DNA of 64,000 bases, taken from positions 2,163,382 to 2,227,381 of the forward strand of contig NC_036454.1 in NCBI RefSeq assembly GCF_002775205.1, read 5' to 3'. Both the position numbers and the translations under genes were made by a program. Numbering within the stretch: position 1 is the stretch's first letter; each line of letters starts with the position of its first letter. Origin of the DNA: Xiphophorus maculatus (Eukaryota; Chordata; Actinopteri; Cyprinodontiformes; Poeciliidae). A model generated the notes under the pieces. It made no database searches and was not told the origin of the DNA. It saw only the letters and a program-made list of their open reading frames with translations. This document shows positions 15,101-27,407 of the stretch, piece after piece.

Positions 15101-15992
15101 GACATCAAGCAGAATCAGAGGAAACAGGAGAGAAACATTATGACTCTGAACTGTTTATGGTTTTAATCTGCAGAATAATTTTTCATCTTCAAATGCACCA
15201 ACTACACAAACTAATCTAGAAATGATTATCTGGACTCATTTCAGTCGTACTTACTGTCTGGACGCAGCAGGTCGTTGCTGCCGCAGCGCTTCAATGGTTC
15301 CACAACATCTGGCACTGAAAAGGTAAAAACACCTGAGTTATTATCAGGTAATCTTAGAATAACATCCTGCTGGTTATTGTTACTGGAAAAATATGGACTT
15401 TTATCAAGTTGAGCAGGCTGAGGTCTGAAGTAAATGTTCATCATTCAGGACTTTAACAGTTGAGCTCAGACTCTTTAGTTTGGAGAAGAAAAAACTTCAG
15501 AGAAAAGTTTCACAGAAACCAGAAACATCCAGCCACCATCTTTATTTTGAAGTTGGACAATGTTTCTGCTGTAGGATTACATACATATGTGTGTAAAGAT
15601 GAAATACATTTTCTGTTTATGATGTTAGAGGTGCTGCTTCATTTAGTATTAACATTGCAGTCAACAGCTGATAAAGGGTCAGAGTGTTTTTTAAAGTTCA
15701 GCCGGTCAGCGTTCACATCCAGAACCAGTGGAGTTTAGTGGAGATCAAAAAAAACATCCAGAATAAAACCAGTAAAACAGTTTGGTTCCATAATCACCCT
15801 CCTTCAGCTTTTCATCATCAGTAATATGGATCTGACAGCCAAAGCAAACTGTCCACAGTGACAGTCAGTCAGTTATGGGGATGAACTGGTTTACAGAAAC
15901 AGTTCAAAGTCTCTTTTCATTTTTAATAAATAAAATCATGTGTGGCTCTCAGAGCGGAGTGGTCGTTACTCACCAGGTTCTGCAGACGCCAT
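12133..15992 (-). CDS. GIMAP gene A: single degenerate AIG1 domain, coiled coil, C-terminal membrane anchor
   Basis: Three coding exons: 15992-15974 (MASAEP), 15314-15255 (20 codons, [11 protein letters not shown]) and 13364-12133. All junctions are phase 1, and the joined frame is 437 codons, 436 aa. Residues about 40-230 form an AIG1/GIMAP-type domain. Its G1 loop is degenerate ([12 protein letters not shown] instead of GxxGxGK[ST]) and the G3 DTPG is replaced by LPALYG, so GTP binding is doubtful. Residues about 235-405 are Glu/Lys/Arg/Gln-rich coiled coil. Residues about 413-433 form one hydrophobic helix near the C-terminus (LGFTLLLSVTLVLLYVY), fitting a tail-anchored protein of the ER or other endomembrane. 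GIMAPs act in lymphocyte survival and immune responses in vertebrates; the role here is inferred. A non-coding first exon lies at about 17515-17439. The start codon follows a likely acceptor, CTCCACCAG, 14 bases upstream. Confidence 0.8.
13438..14425. mobile_element. 988-base inverted-repeat transposon without coding capacity (MITE-like)
   Basis: Both ends carry the same inverted repeat starting TACGGAGCCCCATAAGGGA, and the match continues for about 100 bases with few differences. An inner inverted pair, centred on CAGTTTTTTGCACCAAACAG and its complement, lies near 13838-13895 and 14233-14300. The outermost TA may be a target duplication. No transposase is encoded. It sits in intron 2 of GIMAP gene A. 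The superfamily is not assigned. Confidence 0.8.
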
Positions 15993-16686
15993 GATGTCAC
16001 GTTGCCCTGGTGGAGAACCGGGTCAGAACCAGAACCAGCAGCAGAACCAGTCAGTATGAATACTTTGGGTATGACAGTAAAAAGGGTAAATTCTGTGCAT
16101 TTATTCCAACACAAAACTGAATCAAAATAATTATTTTAGATGATAAAAAGTATTAAATGAATATTAAAATAACAGTTATTTGGATTTGCATGTTTCAGAT
16201 CAAACTGAAAGCATTAAAAAGTTTCAGGTTTTAAAATATTAGGATTGTTTAAGTTTTACTTTCTAAATTTACATGAACTATTGTAAGAAGATCTGAAGGA
16301 TCAAAATGTTTCCTCCTCTCTGGCAGGAGCCTGATAGAAATAAACCAATCAGATCAGCTGAGAGCTGGAAATGAACCAATCAGGAGAAACTGGATACAGA
16401 GGTAAAAATATTAATGTTCTGGACGGGCTGCAGCTGAAATCTGGGTCAACATTAAATATTGGTTCAATGTTTGTTTGTTTCTTAGATTGTTGCCCAAAAC
16501 AGCAGAACAAAAACCGGAAGTTTCATCAGAATAATAAAAAAATAAAAGCAATAAAAAAAGAAAAGCAAACAGCAGCTGTTTGAACGTAAAGTCAGTAAAC
16601 TGTAAACTTATGATCCAAGTTTGTACTGTAAGAGAATCCAAATAAATGAGTATTAGTATTAGAAGTAGTTGTAGAACTACAGCAGT

Positions 16687-17105
16687 TATTCTGTCCTTAT
16701 ACAGGTGTGCTGAACTGATGGCGAACAAAAAAACTCCAAACGTTGAGATTTAATTAGTTCTTTTTTGTAAAACTGAAAAACAAGCATAAAGAAAATATAC
16801 ATGAACAGTTTGCACGTCTCAAGTCCAGACATTGATATATGAAAGACAGAATGTTTAACAAGGTTAAGATGAAACAAAAACTAGCAGACAAACTTACAGT
16901 ATGTCAGACAACATGTGAGCACAATAACAGTATTTATGGACAAAGATACTGGAGGCTTGAAGCAGACTGTCGCTCTACCAGGTTACAAGATGAAAACGTT
17001 ACAGACTGAATTTTAAGGAAAACAAAACCTAACTTAAATCCTGCCACAAGGGGGCAGTAAAATAACAGGAAATAGGATACTAAGAAATTCTCTTAGTACT
17101 ACAAT
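16687..17105. mobile_element. 419-base insertion with 8-base target duplication
   Basis: The sequence ACAGCAGT occurs at 16679-16686 and again at 17106-17113, flanking the insert. The matching place in copy B (near 47474) has a single uninterrupted site, ACGGCAGT. This marks an insertion after the duplication. I see no coding region and no clear terminal repeats, so the class is unknown; an 8-base duplication fits a hAT-type element. Confidence 0.65.
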
Positions 17106-17438
17106 ACAGCAGTAGTTTGAGTATAAATATGTAACTTTGCGTGTCACATGTTTTCCCTTCCATTGACGTCACCGAGTCTCTTTTATTCGCTTTAAAACAG
17201 AATATTTGCTGTTCGCAGGTTAAAACATCCGATATAATAAATTAAAACAAACTGAGACACATTTACTTCACAGCGACGGACTTTTATTGTCCGCCATGTT
17301 CAACACGTCATTTAGTGTCTTTAGTGGATCTAGTTTGGTTTTCCTGCAGAGTCACATCTGGTTGAGTTTTCTATAGATCTCCTCTGACAGAATCCTGACA
17401 CTTTCTCCTCTTTCTGTGTCAAATTAAACTTTACTCAC

Positions 17439-17515
17439 CGTCAGCTGCTCCGTGTTCAGCTGGTTGATGTCGAAAGTATTTAATTCTCTCCGCCTCTTCT
17501 CCTTATCCAACCGCT
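17439..17515 (-). other. non-coding first exon of GIMAP gene A
   Basis: Read on the minus strand, a GC-richer block around CTAGCGGTTGGATAAGG runs to GCAGCTGACG followed by a strong donor, GTGAGT, at 17438-17433. No ATG opens a long frame. The start near 17515 is inferred. The same exon occurs in copy B, where an insertion interrupts it. Confidence 0.5.
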
Positions 17516-18284
17516 AGGGGGCGTATTAGAACAAACTGCACATCCGGGCATTTCTCTCGTCTTTTTTCAAACTGAAGATCAGAAAGTGTCCTACAGATTA
17601 AAATACGTTTATTTAAAATACAGTCCAGGTGGATTTATTCACAGCTGCAGGTCACATCAGACAGAGAAGCTGCATTTACACCTGGATCAATTTCACCATC
17701 AGACCAAGTCACCAAGAAATAAACATTATTTACACAAACCAATAAATGGTAACAGTAAATATTTACACGCTTGCAAATCATTAGAACTGAACTGATCTAA
17801 AGTCAATCAAAGAATAAATTGAACTTAATAAAACTCCTCAGAGCATTCCCTCTCCTCATTGGCTGGTTGATCCAGGAGCTTTCAGCAGCACCTGGATCGT
17901 TTCTCCCTTTGCTGCTGAGGAGACACCAGGAAAGGTAAACTCTCAATTAGCAAACTCAAATGAAACCGTAGAAATGATCAGAAACAAACGGACATTTCCT
18001 CCACATTCTCCCTGAACAGGAACGATGGCCAGTCCTTCTGCCTGAGAACAAGATTAACTAAATGTCACAATGCAACTGAAATAAAGAACTGAAACAAAAA
18101 GTATCTGGTCTGGAAATAAACAACTTCATATCAATAATCCTTTATTAGTGATGGAAACTCCATCACCGCTGTTTGTCATGAATCTCAGTCTGTAGTCGTC
18201 TTGTTTTCACTGACAATAAATGTTTTATTAAATCTTTAACTGTTTAAATCTCAGTTTTAGTTGGACTAATCTGCTCTTCTGGAG

Positions 18285-18795
18285 CATGTAGAGCCGGAGG
18301 TCAAACTCACTTTCATTTTGGGCCGAATCAAAAATCTGAATGTTCTTAAAGGGCCGGTTGTGTCCGAATGTATCAATAAAACCCATTAAACTGTTAAAAT
18401 ATCAAAAATAGCTGCTTGTTTCAGCTTTAAATAATACTGATCATCTTTTCACACTGATCAGTCCATCCAGGATTTTGTGATTAGCAAAAATCCTTTTTTG
18501 TGTTTGTTTTTCTTTTGCCATGAAGATCACTGATTTTGTGAATTTAGGAATATTTGTAAGGATTTTTTATATTTGTGCTACTGTATGACATTAAATGTGA
18601 CTTTTTTATTGATCACAGATTACAGCTTAACGTCGAGGCTGAGGCACAGTCACTAAAACTAAATGTTTTTGGACAATTTTGAGAAATAAATTGCAGTAAA
18701 ATCAGATAAAATGTTGAAATGTGTTGATTTAGTGAATATTGCAGATTTGTGAAAAACTGGAGGGACTTACTGATGTGATTTGGAGTCTAGGGCCA
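18285..18795. mobile_element. degraded hAT/Charlie-like non-autonomous element
   Basis: Starts with GAGCCGGAGGTCAAACTCAC, then a GGGCCGAATCAAAAATCTGA motif and TTAAAGGGCCGGTTGTGTCC, and ends around GGAGTCTAGGGCCACATG. These G-rich blocks, of the type calling for loss of GGGCC-rich ends, are common in fish hAT-derived repeats. No transposase frame is present. The assignment rests on remembered consensus-like motifs. Confidence 0.4.
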
Positions 18796-19168
18796 CATGA
18801 AAAAATATATTTCTCAAAATACCAGCGCATTTGTAAAAATACCTGTGTGTGTAATACTGGATTTGTAAATCTTGTAAGCATCTTTGTGTGTAACTTTTAA
18901 TAGTTGTATCAGTGAAAAAAGATTTGTAAACTGTAAAAAGAAAATTTGTGCGTAACTCTGGGTACTTGTAAATCTGTGGTCAAATGCATAAACAAATATG
19001 AAGAAATTATGAATACAAAATAAAAGTACACACACACAATTACAATTTCTACAAACGTTACATTTCTATTTCTACAATTTTTCTAACTACAACCTACAAA
19101 TCTGATAATTACAAATTCAAATCTTATTCTACGCCTGCAAATGTTAAATAAGTAACACGAGTCGCCAG

Positions 19169-19217
19169 AAACACACACACACACACACCCACACACACAC
19201 ACACCCACACACACACA
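19169..19217. repeat. (CA)n microsatellite
   Basis: About 24 CA dinucleotides interrupted by a few CCC steps. On the opposite strand it gives a fake Cys/Val-rich frame. Confidence 0.95.
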
Positions 19218-20189
19218 ACTGCATCTACACACAGACCCGGTTAGACGCACGATTACGATTACAGCTTTCTGAAGACGAAAAAACACAAAAGTAGGAACAT
19301 AATCAGCAACAAGGAGGAAAAGTTATTTTCAAACAGTATTTAGGAATCTCACTACTGTCCTGTTTATTATTTATAAATCTGACAAAGAAACAAAGTTGTG
19401 ATTGTATGATACAAAGATATAAGTAATGCCACAGCTCCACCTGCTGGAGATGAAAAGAAAAAACAAGTGTGTCCTGGAAATGGACCCCAGGAGCCTCATG
19501 TATAAAGCGGCACAAAAAATGTGCAGCGCCATATTTTATGCACAAGTCGGCATGTGATGCAGCCTCCTCATTGGTTATAGGAAGAGTTGTTTCGTTGCCA
19601 TAAAGATTGTTTAATGAATCTGAGAAGAGAGCAGGGTAAGATGTTCAGCCTTCAGTGACACTTTCATCATTTTATAAGTTGATGAGGATCCTTAGTACAA
19701 GGACATGTACTACAAGCTTATAATGTAGCTGTAATTAAACCTTTCCTTGTAAAATCTTTCCTCAATAAAGATGATTTTATAAATTACAGATCTACAGATA
19801 ATCTTTCATTCCCATAAAAACCTTGAGAAAGGCAGTTCCATCTAAATAATGACATGTTTGAAGAGTTTCTGTCAGGTTTCAGAGATCATGATAGCTCTGA
19901 AACAGAACTGCTAGAAGTTACTAATGATATTCCTCTTGGCCTCAGATAACGGACTGGTGTCTGTTCTGGTTCTTCCAGATCCCAGTGCTGCTTTTCATCC
20001 AAAAGGTGGAGCAAAGATTAAGACAGAGGTACCATCATTTTAGTCCAGGCCTGGCTCATTAGTTCGGTTTGAACCTCAATTCAAAATCAACGTCTGATTT
20101 TCATCAGTTCACTTCAGTAGATTTTGTAGTTAAAACTTTAATCAGTTTTAAGTTATTTCAGAGACCGTTGTGGGCTTTTCAAAAATAAA

Positions 20190-20345
20190 TGGATAGACTT
20201 AGACTTGCACTTTATTGATCCTTTGGGAAGACTCCCTGAGGAAATTGAAGTTACCAGCAGCTCCCAGGCAAAAATCAAAGATAACACACAGTAAGCAAAA
20301 GTGCAAAAGAATACAAAATACAAATTAAATACTAAGGTACACACC
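20190..20345 (-). mobile_element. 3' end of a CR1/L2-type LINE, 5'-truncated
   Basis: The block ACTTTATTGATCCTTTGGGA followed by a GAGGAAATT motif is the reverse complement of the 3' untranslated end seen on many fish CR1/L2/Rex LINEs. No coding part remains. Confidence 0.5.
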
Positions 20346-20349
20346 AAAT

Positions 20350-23300
20350 GTGAGTAACCAAAACCTTAAATTATGCAAGAAAAACCTTAAATTATGCAAG
20401 AAACAAGGAATAAGAATATATAAGTGATAGGTATTTTCCTTTCGAACCTAAATAAAAGAAAGAACCACAGACAACGTATATGAATTTTACGTGGAGCTTT
20501 TGCAAAAGGGAAGGCTCTGAGAACTCTTCCTCCAAACAATCCACAGAGCGTTCTGACCTGTTCTCACAACGGCTCCTGTTTTTATTGTCAAAGAAGGACA
20601 GGCAAGGGGGCAGTCAGGAAAAACAACAGAGGTCGTAAAGCTTCTAACCCAAACATCTAACAACCCAGGTCCAGATGTGATATCTGATCAAAGGTCTGAG
20701 CCCGGTTCAAATCTCGGTCAATACTGTCAAGAAAACAAAATACGACTGTTCACAGGTGGTTACTAAATTAGGAGGTGTTCTTGTAAAAGGGTTTAAAGTC
20801 TGAGAAACTCAGTGTTATCTATTTCTCGTAAAGTTGAACAGACAGTAGTGACCTCCAGGTCATTTAAAGAAGAGAACACTTTAAACAGAAAATCACTAAG
20901 ATCTATAGACTTAAGGTGAACTAAAGTAAGAATAAAATGATAATACCAAAAAATCTCTAACAATAAGAATATAAGTAAATATAAATACAACACAAAAACA
21001 ATATATAAGAATGTGGCGGATAGATTGACCATTTTCTTAAAATGGCAAAAGAATAATAAAAATAATAATCCTTATAGTGGAACTTGATGTAATATTGCTT
21101 AACAAAGTAACTAATGTGTTTATGCCTCAAAATATCAAACATTGACACTTTAGTGACAGAAAAAACTAAACTTGTCCTTAAATGCAGCAGGTATCTTCAG
21201 TTCTACATCTCTCTGAATATGATCTGTTGTTTTCAGGTTTTAACTGTGTCAGGTTTGACACCTATTAAAGACAAGTTGAACAACACAGAAAAGACAAGAG
21301 AGTTAGATTCTTTTGTACTCGCGAGGAGAACGGACAGAGATGTGTTTACAGTTACAAATCTCCAACCGCTCTGAAACACATTTGTCCGCTCCTCTCTTTT
21401 TATTACTTTCAGAGTCCCTATCACAGAGAGCACTGCAGCTCTAAAGGGTGGGGACAAAACATTTTAGTTGCAGTGCTAATGACAATCACTAACTAAACAC
21501 ATGTTATCTTGCATTAGAACACAGAGTAAAAACAGAACAGGTCGTATATCTTCAAGGCGACGATTCGTCAGCTATCTAACAGCTCAAGGGAAGAAGAAGT
21601 TCCTGGTGAGCAATGAACCCCGTGAGCACGGTTCTCACTGCTTCTCTTCAGGGAGGCCCTCTTGTGAAGACGAAGATAAAGTAGATCAAAACATACAGAA
21701 ACAGTCTTTATGTTTAGAGAAAAGAAAACAATCAAGGAACATCAAATATGAAACACTATTGTTATAAAGGAAACAACAAATATATGATAATATATACATT
21801 TCACCTAACAAACTGAAACACAGAAACTGTTTTTACTCAATCCGTTTTCAGATGAATGAATCTGTCAGTGAACGGCATCAGCTCCAGTTCACACTCCAGA
21901 CCAGATGGTGGCAGTATTGCACACTTGCAGTTGGTTGTAAAGAGTGTTCAAAGTTTTATTTCTTCCCTCACAGCATGAGTGCAATCCTATCTATTCTTTC
22001 ACTTTCAGACTTTTTTCTGCTGGTCCAACATTCAGATTCTTAACAATTTTATTATTATTTATAGTTATTATGTTATACCCGGTTTTTATTTGATGATTTA
22101 ACTTTGCTTCTTATTCTTGTTTTAATACTATATTAATATTATAACACCTAAATATTACTTATGTTGTGCAGTTCTTAGTGACTTTATGTCTGTGAAAGTT
22201 TATAAATAAACATTATGTTGGATTTGGAATAATATTCCAGACATAATAACTCAAAATTAACTTTAAGAACTGAGATTCTTTTGTAATGTGTTTTTGTGAG
22301 AGATGTCTGCAGGAAAATGATAAGAGTGCCAGATTGGAAGCAGATGCTAAACACTCTGGAGGCAAACCTAAGAGCTGACCTGATAAGGAAAACACCCAAA
22401 GGTTAAAGGTTATGACCTAGAGACACAGGAACTGCTTTGAAGTCCTCATGTACTTAAGACAGGAGATTCTTTGTATAGAGATTTATGAGTGTGTGTTAGC
22501 AGCTGGGTGTTATGTGTTCCCCCGCCCCTTTAGACCACGCTGCTGGAAAATGTAAATATAATGTCATGATGCAAATAAAGGAGGAGAAGAAAGAGGATTT
22601 TCAGAGTTTGGAGACTGAAAATCAGACCCTCCTCTCTGCTCTCCTAGCAAGTAAAATCCAATTCATTTGTCTTCATTCTTCTTTTATTAAGATTGTGAAG
22701 CTGACACTGTACTTTCTTCCTGGACTTTATTTCAAAAGGACAATTTACTCATTTGATGCCACATATCCACCTGTCTGGTGGTTTAACAGCAGCAGGTACC
22801 ATGATGTTTGGGCTAAACTGAAGGTATTCATATAAATAATTGGTTGGTTTCACTCTGAGGATATCTATGAAACAGAAAATATTCACCATAAATCTTCATC
22901 ATTAACATATCAACATGATCATTTCAATGAATAAATGAATTTTATTTTTTTCCATATTCCTCAGACATTATTTATATAAACGCACTTTTGTTTAAAATAA
23001 AACAAAAGGTATAGGCTGCAAATAAAAAAGAAAAGGAAGAAAGAAGATTACAAAAATAACTAAATTATTCCATATACACTGCATTTGTTAATTATCTGAA
23101 ATTATCTGAAATTGTAATCCTGATACATCTTTTAATAAGAAATAAGTGTTACATTTTCTCTAAAGTCATTATAATTATTTAACTTTCTTGAGCTGAAACA
23201 TCTGAATTTCACATTAGTTCTTTCTAAACATCTATCAAAGTCAAATGAGCCTCCAGATTTGAAAAGTGTTTTTTAAACAGATTTTTTCATGGTTTTCTAT

Positions 23301-23830
23301 AATAAGTGTATTATTATAATAACATCAGTAATTTACTGAATAATACAAACAGTTGCACACAAATTAAAAGAAAAAACAATAAAAAATACGAAATGACTTT
23401 GAAACAAATTGTATAAAAAGAAACTAATTTAAAAATGTAATATCTTAAATCTCAGACTTTGTTATTGAGTGTTAATAAAATGGAGCTGCTATAAGCAAAC
23501 ATGTTTTAAATCTGATTTAAAGGAAGCAACAGTTTCTAAGTATCTCAGGTTTTCAGGGAGTTTGTTTCAGAGTCAGAGAAAAGAAACTAAATGCTTCTTG
23601 AAGATTCCTTTTCTGATGAGCTGCAGGGATCTGATTGATTTCTACTGGATCGGCAATATTGCAATAATCTAAACTGCTGAAAATAAAGCCATGCTCCAGT
23701 CTTTCTCTAACCCCTTTCAACAAGCAACATTTTACTCTGGAATAAAATGAGATAATGGTAAGTTGATTTAGCAACATGTTTTATGTGGTTGTCAGACTTT
23801 AAAACCGTGTCTAAAGTTACACCAGCTGCC
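20350..23830. other. repeat-rich spacer without genes
   Basis: Besides the I-LINE-related blocks near 21060-21240 and 21835-21950, nothing is recognisable as coding. Two GC-richer islands (20500-20720 and 21250-21760) and a block at 22270-22660 with a late AATAAA (22574-22579) look like old retroelement terminal or untranslated parts, but no matching partner or coding region lies in the window. Confidence 0.4.
21060..21950 (+). mobile_element. 5' region of an I-clade LINE-like repeat, interrupted
   Basis: 21060-21240 matches 40670-40870 (shared CTTATAGTGGAACTTGATGT and AATATCAAACATTGACACT), and 21835-21950 matches 40895-41000 (shared AGACCAGATGGTGGCAGTAT). In the 40-kb copy these blocks are adjacent and lead into an I-type ORF1. 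Here about 590 bases of unrelated sequence (21245-21830) separate them, suggesting a nested insertion. Confidence 0.6.
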
Positions 23831-23832
23831 TC

Positions 23833-24022
23833 AGGGATAGGGCTAGGGTACGGATAGGGATAGGGTACGGATAGGGATAGGGTACGGATAGGGTTAGGGT
23901 ACGGATAGGGCTAGGGTACGGATAGGGATAGGGTACGGATAGGGATAGGGTACGGATAGGGCTAGGGTACGGATAGGGCTAGGGTACAGTTAGGGTTAGG
24001 GTACGGTTAGGGATAGGGTCAG
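23833..24022. repeat. 17-base telomere-like minisatellite (TAGGGTACGGATAGGGN)
   Basis: Around ten copies of a 17-base unit made of TAGGG blocks separated by TACGGA, with N being A, T or C. A few true TTAGGG hexamers are included. It resembles degenerate telomeric sequence, but the period is 17, so it is not a simple telomere block. Confidence 0.9.
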
Positions 24023-24029
24023 GGTTGAC

Positions 24030-26985
24030 CCTAACCCTGCGCCTCAGGGCCGCTCTGATCTCCAGCTCCAGTGAGTCTAGCTGGATACTGGTTCTGGTTT
24101 CTGCCTTTTCTGTATCAAGTTAGAGGAAATTCTAACCCAACCAGTCCGGAGATATTATGGAGACGCTGACTCAATGAGGGAAGTCCACTATGGTCGTATG
24201 GTGAAAAACATGTATAATGTTGTGACTTTATTTAACAGGTTGTGCATAAGACTAACATGAAACTGTGATAAACATAAACCTGTTAGGAACATGAAGGAGT
24301 CTTTATGAATGTTATGACTATTGTCATAAAGTGTAATTTGGTAAATAATAACACTTTTAATGCAAAATTGGCATTTATTTCAGATAAGGGGAAATAAAGT
24401 GGAACAAGTAGAACCATTAATAAAGATTTCATTACGTTTTATTACTCTGTCAAATGATTTAATAACAGAGTCAGTAACACTGTTAATGTAGGGAGTTAAT
24501 GTTGGTAAGGGAAATATTAATGACTGTTATTAAAGCTTTTGACAGTGTAATAACACTTAATGACATCTGTAAGTAGTGAAATGTTTAAGAGGAAATATTA
24601 ATCATACAATTATAATGATGTCAGTTAAGACCAACAATAAATGACATAATAATGTAATAAACAAAATGCATCATTTTTTAAAGTTTGATAACAATTATGA
24701 TATATTTATGATAGATGATTCTTGGTTAATGACAAGTTGTCATAAAGACATTTTGAATAATGTCAACTCTTCATTAAAAGTGTCATTATTTACAAAATTG
24801 TACTTCCTGACAACAGTCAGACATTCATAAAGACTCTTTCCTGTTTATGACAGTGTCATGTCAGTTTTATGCACACAATCCAAATAAATTGTTACTGTTG
24901 TGTTTCATTAACACACAACTTGATGGTAGAACATTTTGTAGTACTATTGAGGATCAGATGGATGTTAATAGATACTTATACCAATACTTGAGGAAATCCA
25001 TAATTGATTTTTGCTCACCAAGATTTGCAAGTATCAAATGACACTGAGTACCATATTTTCCGCACTATAAGGCTAAAAACCTTCAATTTTCTCAAAAGCC
25101 AACAGTGCGCCTTATAATCCGCTGCGCCTTTTATATGGACCAATATTGAGCCACAACAGGTCTCGCAACTACGGTAAGCAGCCGCCAACTTCATTTCCCC
25201 GTAGAAGAAGAAGCGCGCGGTGCAGGCTGGGTTTTGTGTAAAGACCCCAAAATGGCTCCTATTAAGAGACACGCTTACGATGCAGAGTTTAAGCTCAAGG
25301 CGATCAGTCAGTAAAACACGGGAACAGAGCAGCAGCAGAGAATTTAACATGAACCAATCAAAGGTTATAGCAGAAGTGGATCTATATTATGATTTGATTT
25401 ACTGTAACAGCATCAGGCTGTTTTTTACGTGTTTATTGAATCGAGGAAAAGTTCCCCTCCACTATATGTTACACCTTGCTGTTGTTAAAAGATAAACTGT
25501 GTCACCAAAATACCACGTCACTGACTTTACCTCGGGGAACATAATAAAACAGCTTTTTATTCATTTTGGGAATGAAGGGAGTTTTCAGAACGCTGGTTTG
25601 TAATTATTAATAAAGTTTGACTGAGATATCTGACTGTTTTGTTGACATTCCCTTTAGCGCAGCTCCATCTAGTGGATGCATAACGTAACCGCAGCCTCTA
25701 CTGTAGCGTCTATTCTATGCGCCTTATATATGACAAAAGTTTTAAAATAGGCCATTCATTGAAGGTGCGCCTTATAGTGCGGAAAATACGGTAAATCCTT
25801 TTTACCAAAGATGATCTGAACCAGTTTAGATCCAGTTTAACTTTCAAACTGGGTATTTTGGATGCAAATGTAACCACTACTTAATTTAATTAGCAATAAA
25901 TTCAGTAGGATAGTTACTTTTGTTCTAGGGTCACACAGGAGGATGATACCCATACAAGTTTTAACAACTCAAGTTTATTTTTCTTTCCCCACAAAAAAAT
26001 AATAATCCAGGTAACACTAATTACCTTAATAAAATTAAGAATAAAACTTAAATTGTCCACCCTTCTAAAAAAATATCAGATTAATATTCAGAAAATTGAG
26101 GGTAGTTTTTTTAACTGTAGCTTTAAAGCTCATTTCAACAAAGAAATTACATTTTCCAGTTAGTCCTTCAATACAACAGTTCAGTCAATGTGAACATAAG
26201 TTGTCAGTTTTGAAAATGTTCATGAACAAATAGTTTGTGAAATGAAAATAATTACAGGATTGGGCCCCTTTTTGTTCAATAAGCTTATCTGTTGTCCAAG
26301 CTGAACATCAGAACCAGCAGCACCAGAACCTCCGTCCTTCCAGGCTTCAGTCCGAGTCACAAAGATGGCGGCGGGACCCTCCTGGTTCTGGAACCACTGG
26401 CCCGTTCAGGTATTGGCCGTCCAAAAAAACCCAACCTGCATGCAGAGCGTTAACTGATCATACAGGTATACAGCTAAATTAGCGTTTAAAATAAAGTATA
26501 AAGAACTTACTTAATAAACATCACTTCATCATAAACTGTCTCATTTCACAGAGCTAAGCTGCTTACAGAGAAACATTTTATACTCCGGTTGGTTTTTTAA
26601 CAGTTTGAAAGAACCGAGCAGCGTTAGCTCCAGCTAGCTAGCCATTCTGCGTAAGTAAGCAGCTGAAAATAAAACAACAGACTCACCGGAGAAATCTCAG
26701 AACAGAATGTACATCATCCAGTTCACAATAAACAGATTTCTTTCATATCACAGCAGAACTGATGAGGAGTAACTTCTCTACCTCTGCTGAAATGTGCTTA
26801 GTCAGCCATTTCTTCTTCACTCTTCTTCTCGTACCCAGACAGGAGAAATGTGGGTCTAGTGCCCTCTACAGGACGTTCTAAGAACTAACAAAAATACATT
26901 GCACATACAGACAGATCAGAATAGATTATGGCGGTTACACGAACAAGAAAAAATACTTTTAAGTTCTACCACCAAAAACAGAAAC
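24030..26985. other. non-coding spacer downstream of GIMAP gene B
   Basis: Apart from the pogo-like element at 25051-25791, no gene could be supported. The 24200-24850 part is AT-rich with many short self-similar phrases such as TGTCATAA and AATGACA. A GC-richer patch near 26290-26420 and a TAGCTAGCTAGC tract near 26630 have no recognised function. Confidence 0.45.
25051..25791 (+). mobile_element. pogo/Tigger-like DNA transposon, internally deleted
   Basis: Terminal inverted repeats of 23 bases, CCATATTTTCCGCACTATAA and GGC at the left and its complement at the right, match with one mismatch. Both ends are flanked by TA, the target duplication of Tc1/mariner-type elements. Inside, ATG at 25252 opens MAPIKRHAYDAEFKLKAISQ and then a stop. 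A few bases on, an out-of-frame REFNMNQS-like piece follows. This is the start of a pogo-family DNA-binding domain. The catalytic part is missing, so the copy is dead and non-autonomous. Confidence 0.75.
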
Positions 26986-26989
26986 ATGT

Positions 26990-27407
26990 TGTCATGATTG
27001 GGTTTTTTCCGTGTTGATTTGCGTTTTCTGTGTTTATTTTTGGGTTTCTGTGTCTTAAGTCTCTGTGTTGTCCTGTCTACCCCTTGATTGTTCCCAGGTG
27101 TGTCTGTTCCGTGATTACCCTTTGTGTATTTAATACCACCCATGTCACTGTGTCTTTTTCGGGTCCTTGTCGTACCAGTGTATCGATTCTGTCTTTCAGT
27201 CTCGTCTGTCACTGTTTATGCCAGAGAACTTTTGCTGTTGCTCGCCTGTGCTGCCTGGATATTTACCAGTTGCTACCAGTATCAGAACTCGTGCCGTTGC
27301 TCATCTGTGCTGTTGGGACTATTTGCCTCATCATCATTAAAATCATCATCCTTTCACTCCTACCCGGGTTCTCAGCATCATCCTCTCCACCACCACAATT
27401 CATGACA
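26990..27407. mobile_element. 418-base dispersed repeat, possible solo LTR
   Basis: Begins TGTCATGATT and ends ATTCATGACA, near-perfect inverted ends of TG...CA type, as in LTRs. The body is T-rich with a repeated GTTGCTCGCCTGTGCTGC and GTTGCTCATCTGTGCTG phrase. I found no clear target duplication and no internal genes. It could also be another class of element. Confidence 0.4.

Larger units (their letters stand above)
14719..17619. repeat. segmental duplication, copy A (partner at 44991-48492)
   Basis: This stretch is nearly identical to 44991-48492 in the same orientation. It covers the 5' part of a GIMAP gene: UTR exon, first coding exon and second coding exon. Copy A has a 419-base insertion at 16687-17105 that copy B lacks. 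Copy A lacks about 340 bases found in copy B at 46281-46610. Confidence 0.95.
17620..20185. other. repeat-bearing spacer upstream of GIMAP gene A
   Basis: No gene seen. It contains the hAT-like piece at 18285-18795 and a CA microsatellite at 19169-19217. The short open frames here are AT-rich and not protein-like. Confidence 0.5.

Noticed and set aside
23833-24022. True chromosome-end telomere repeat
   Set aside because: The period is 17 and few units are TTAGGG; genes continue on both sides.
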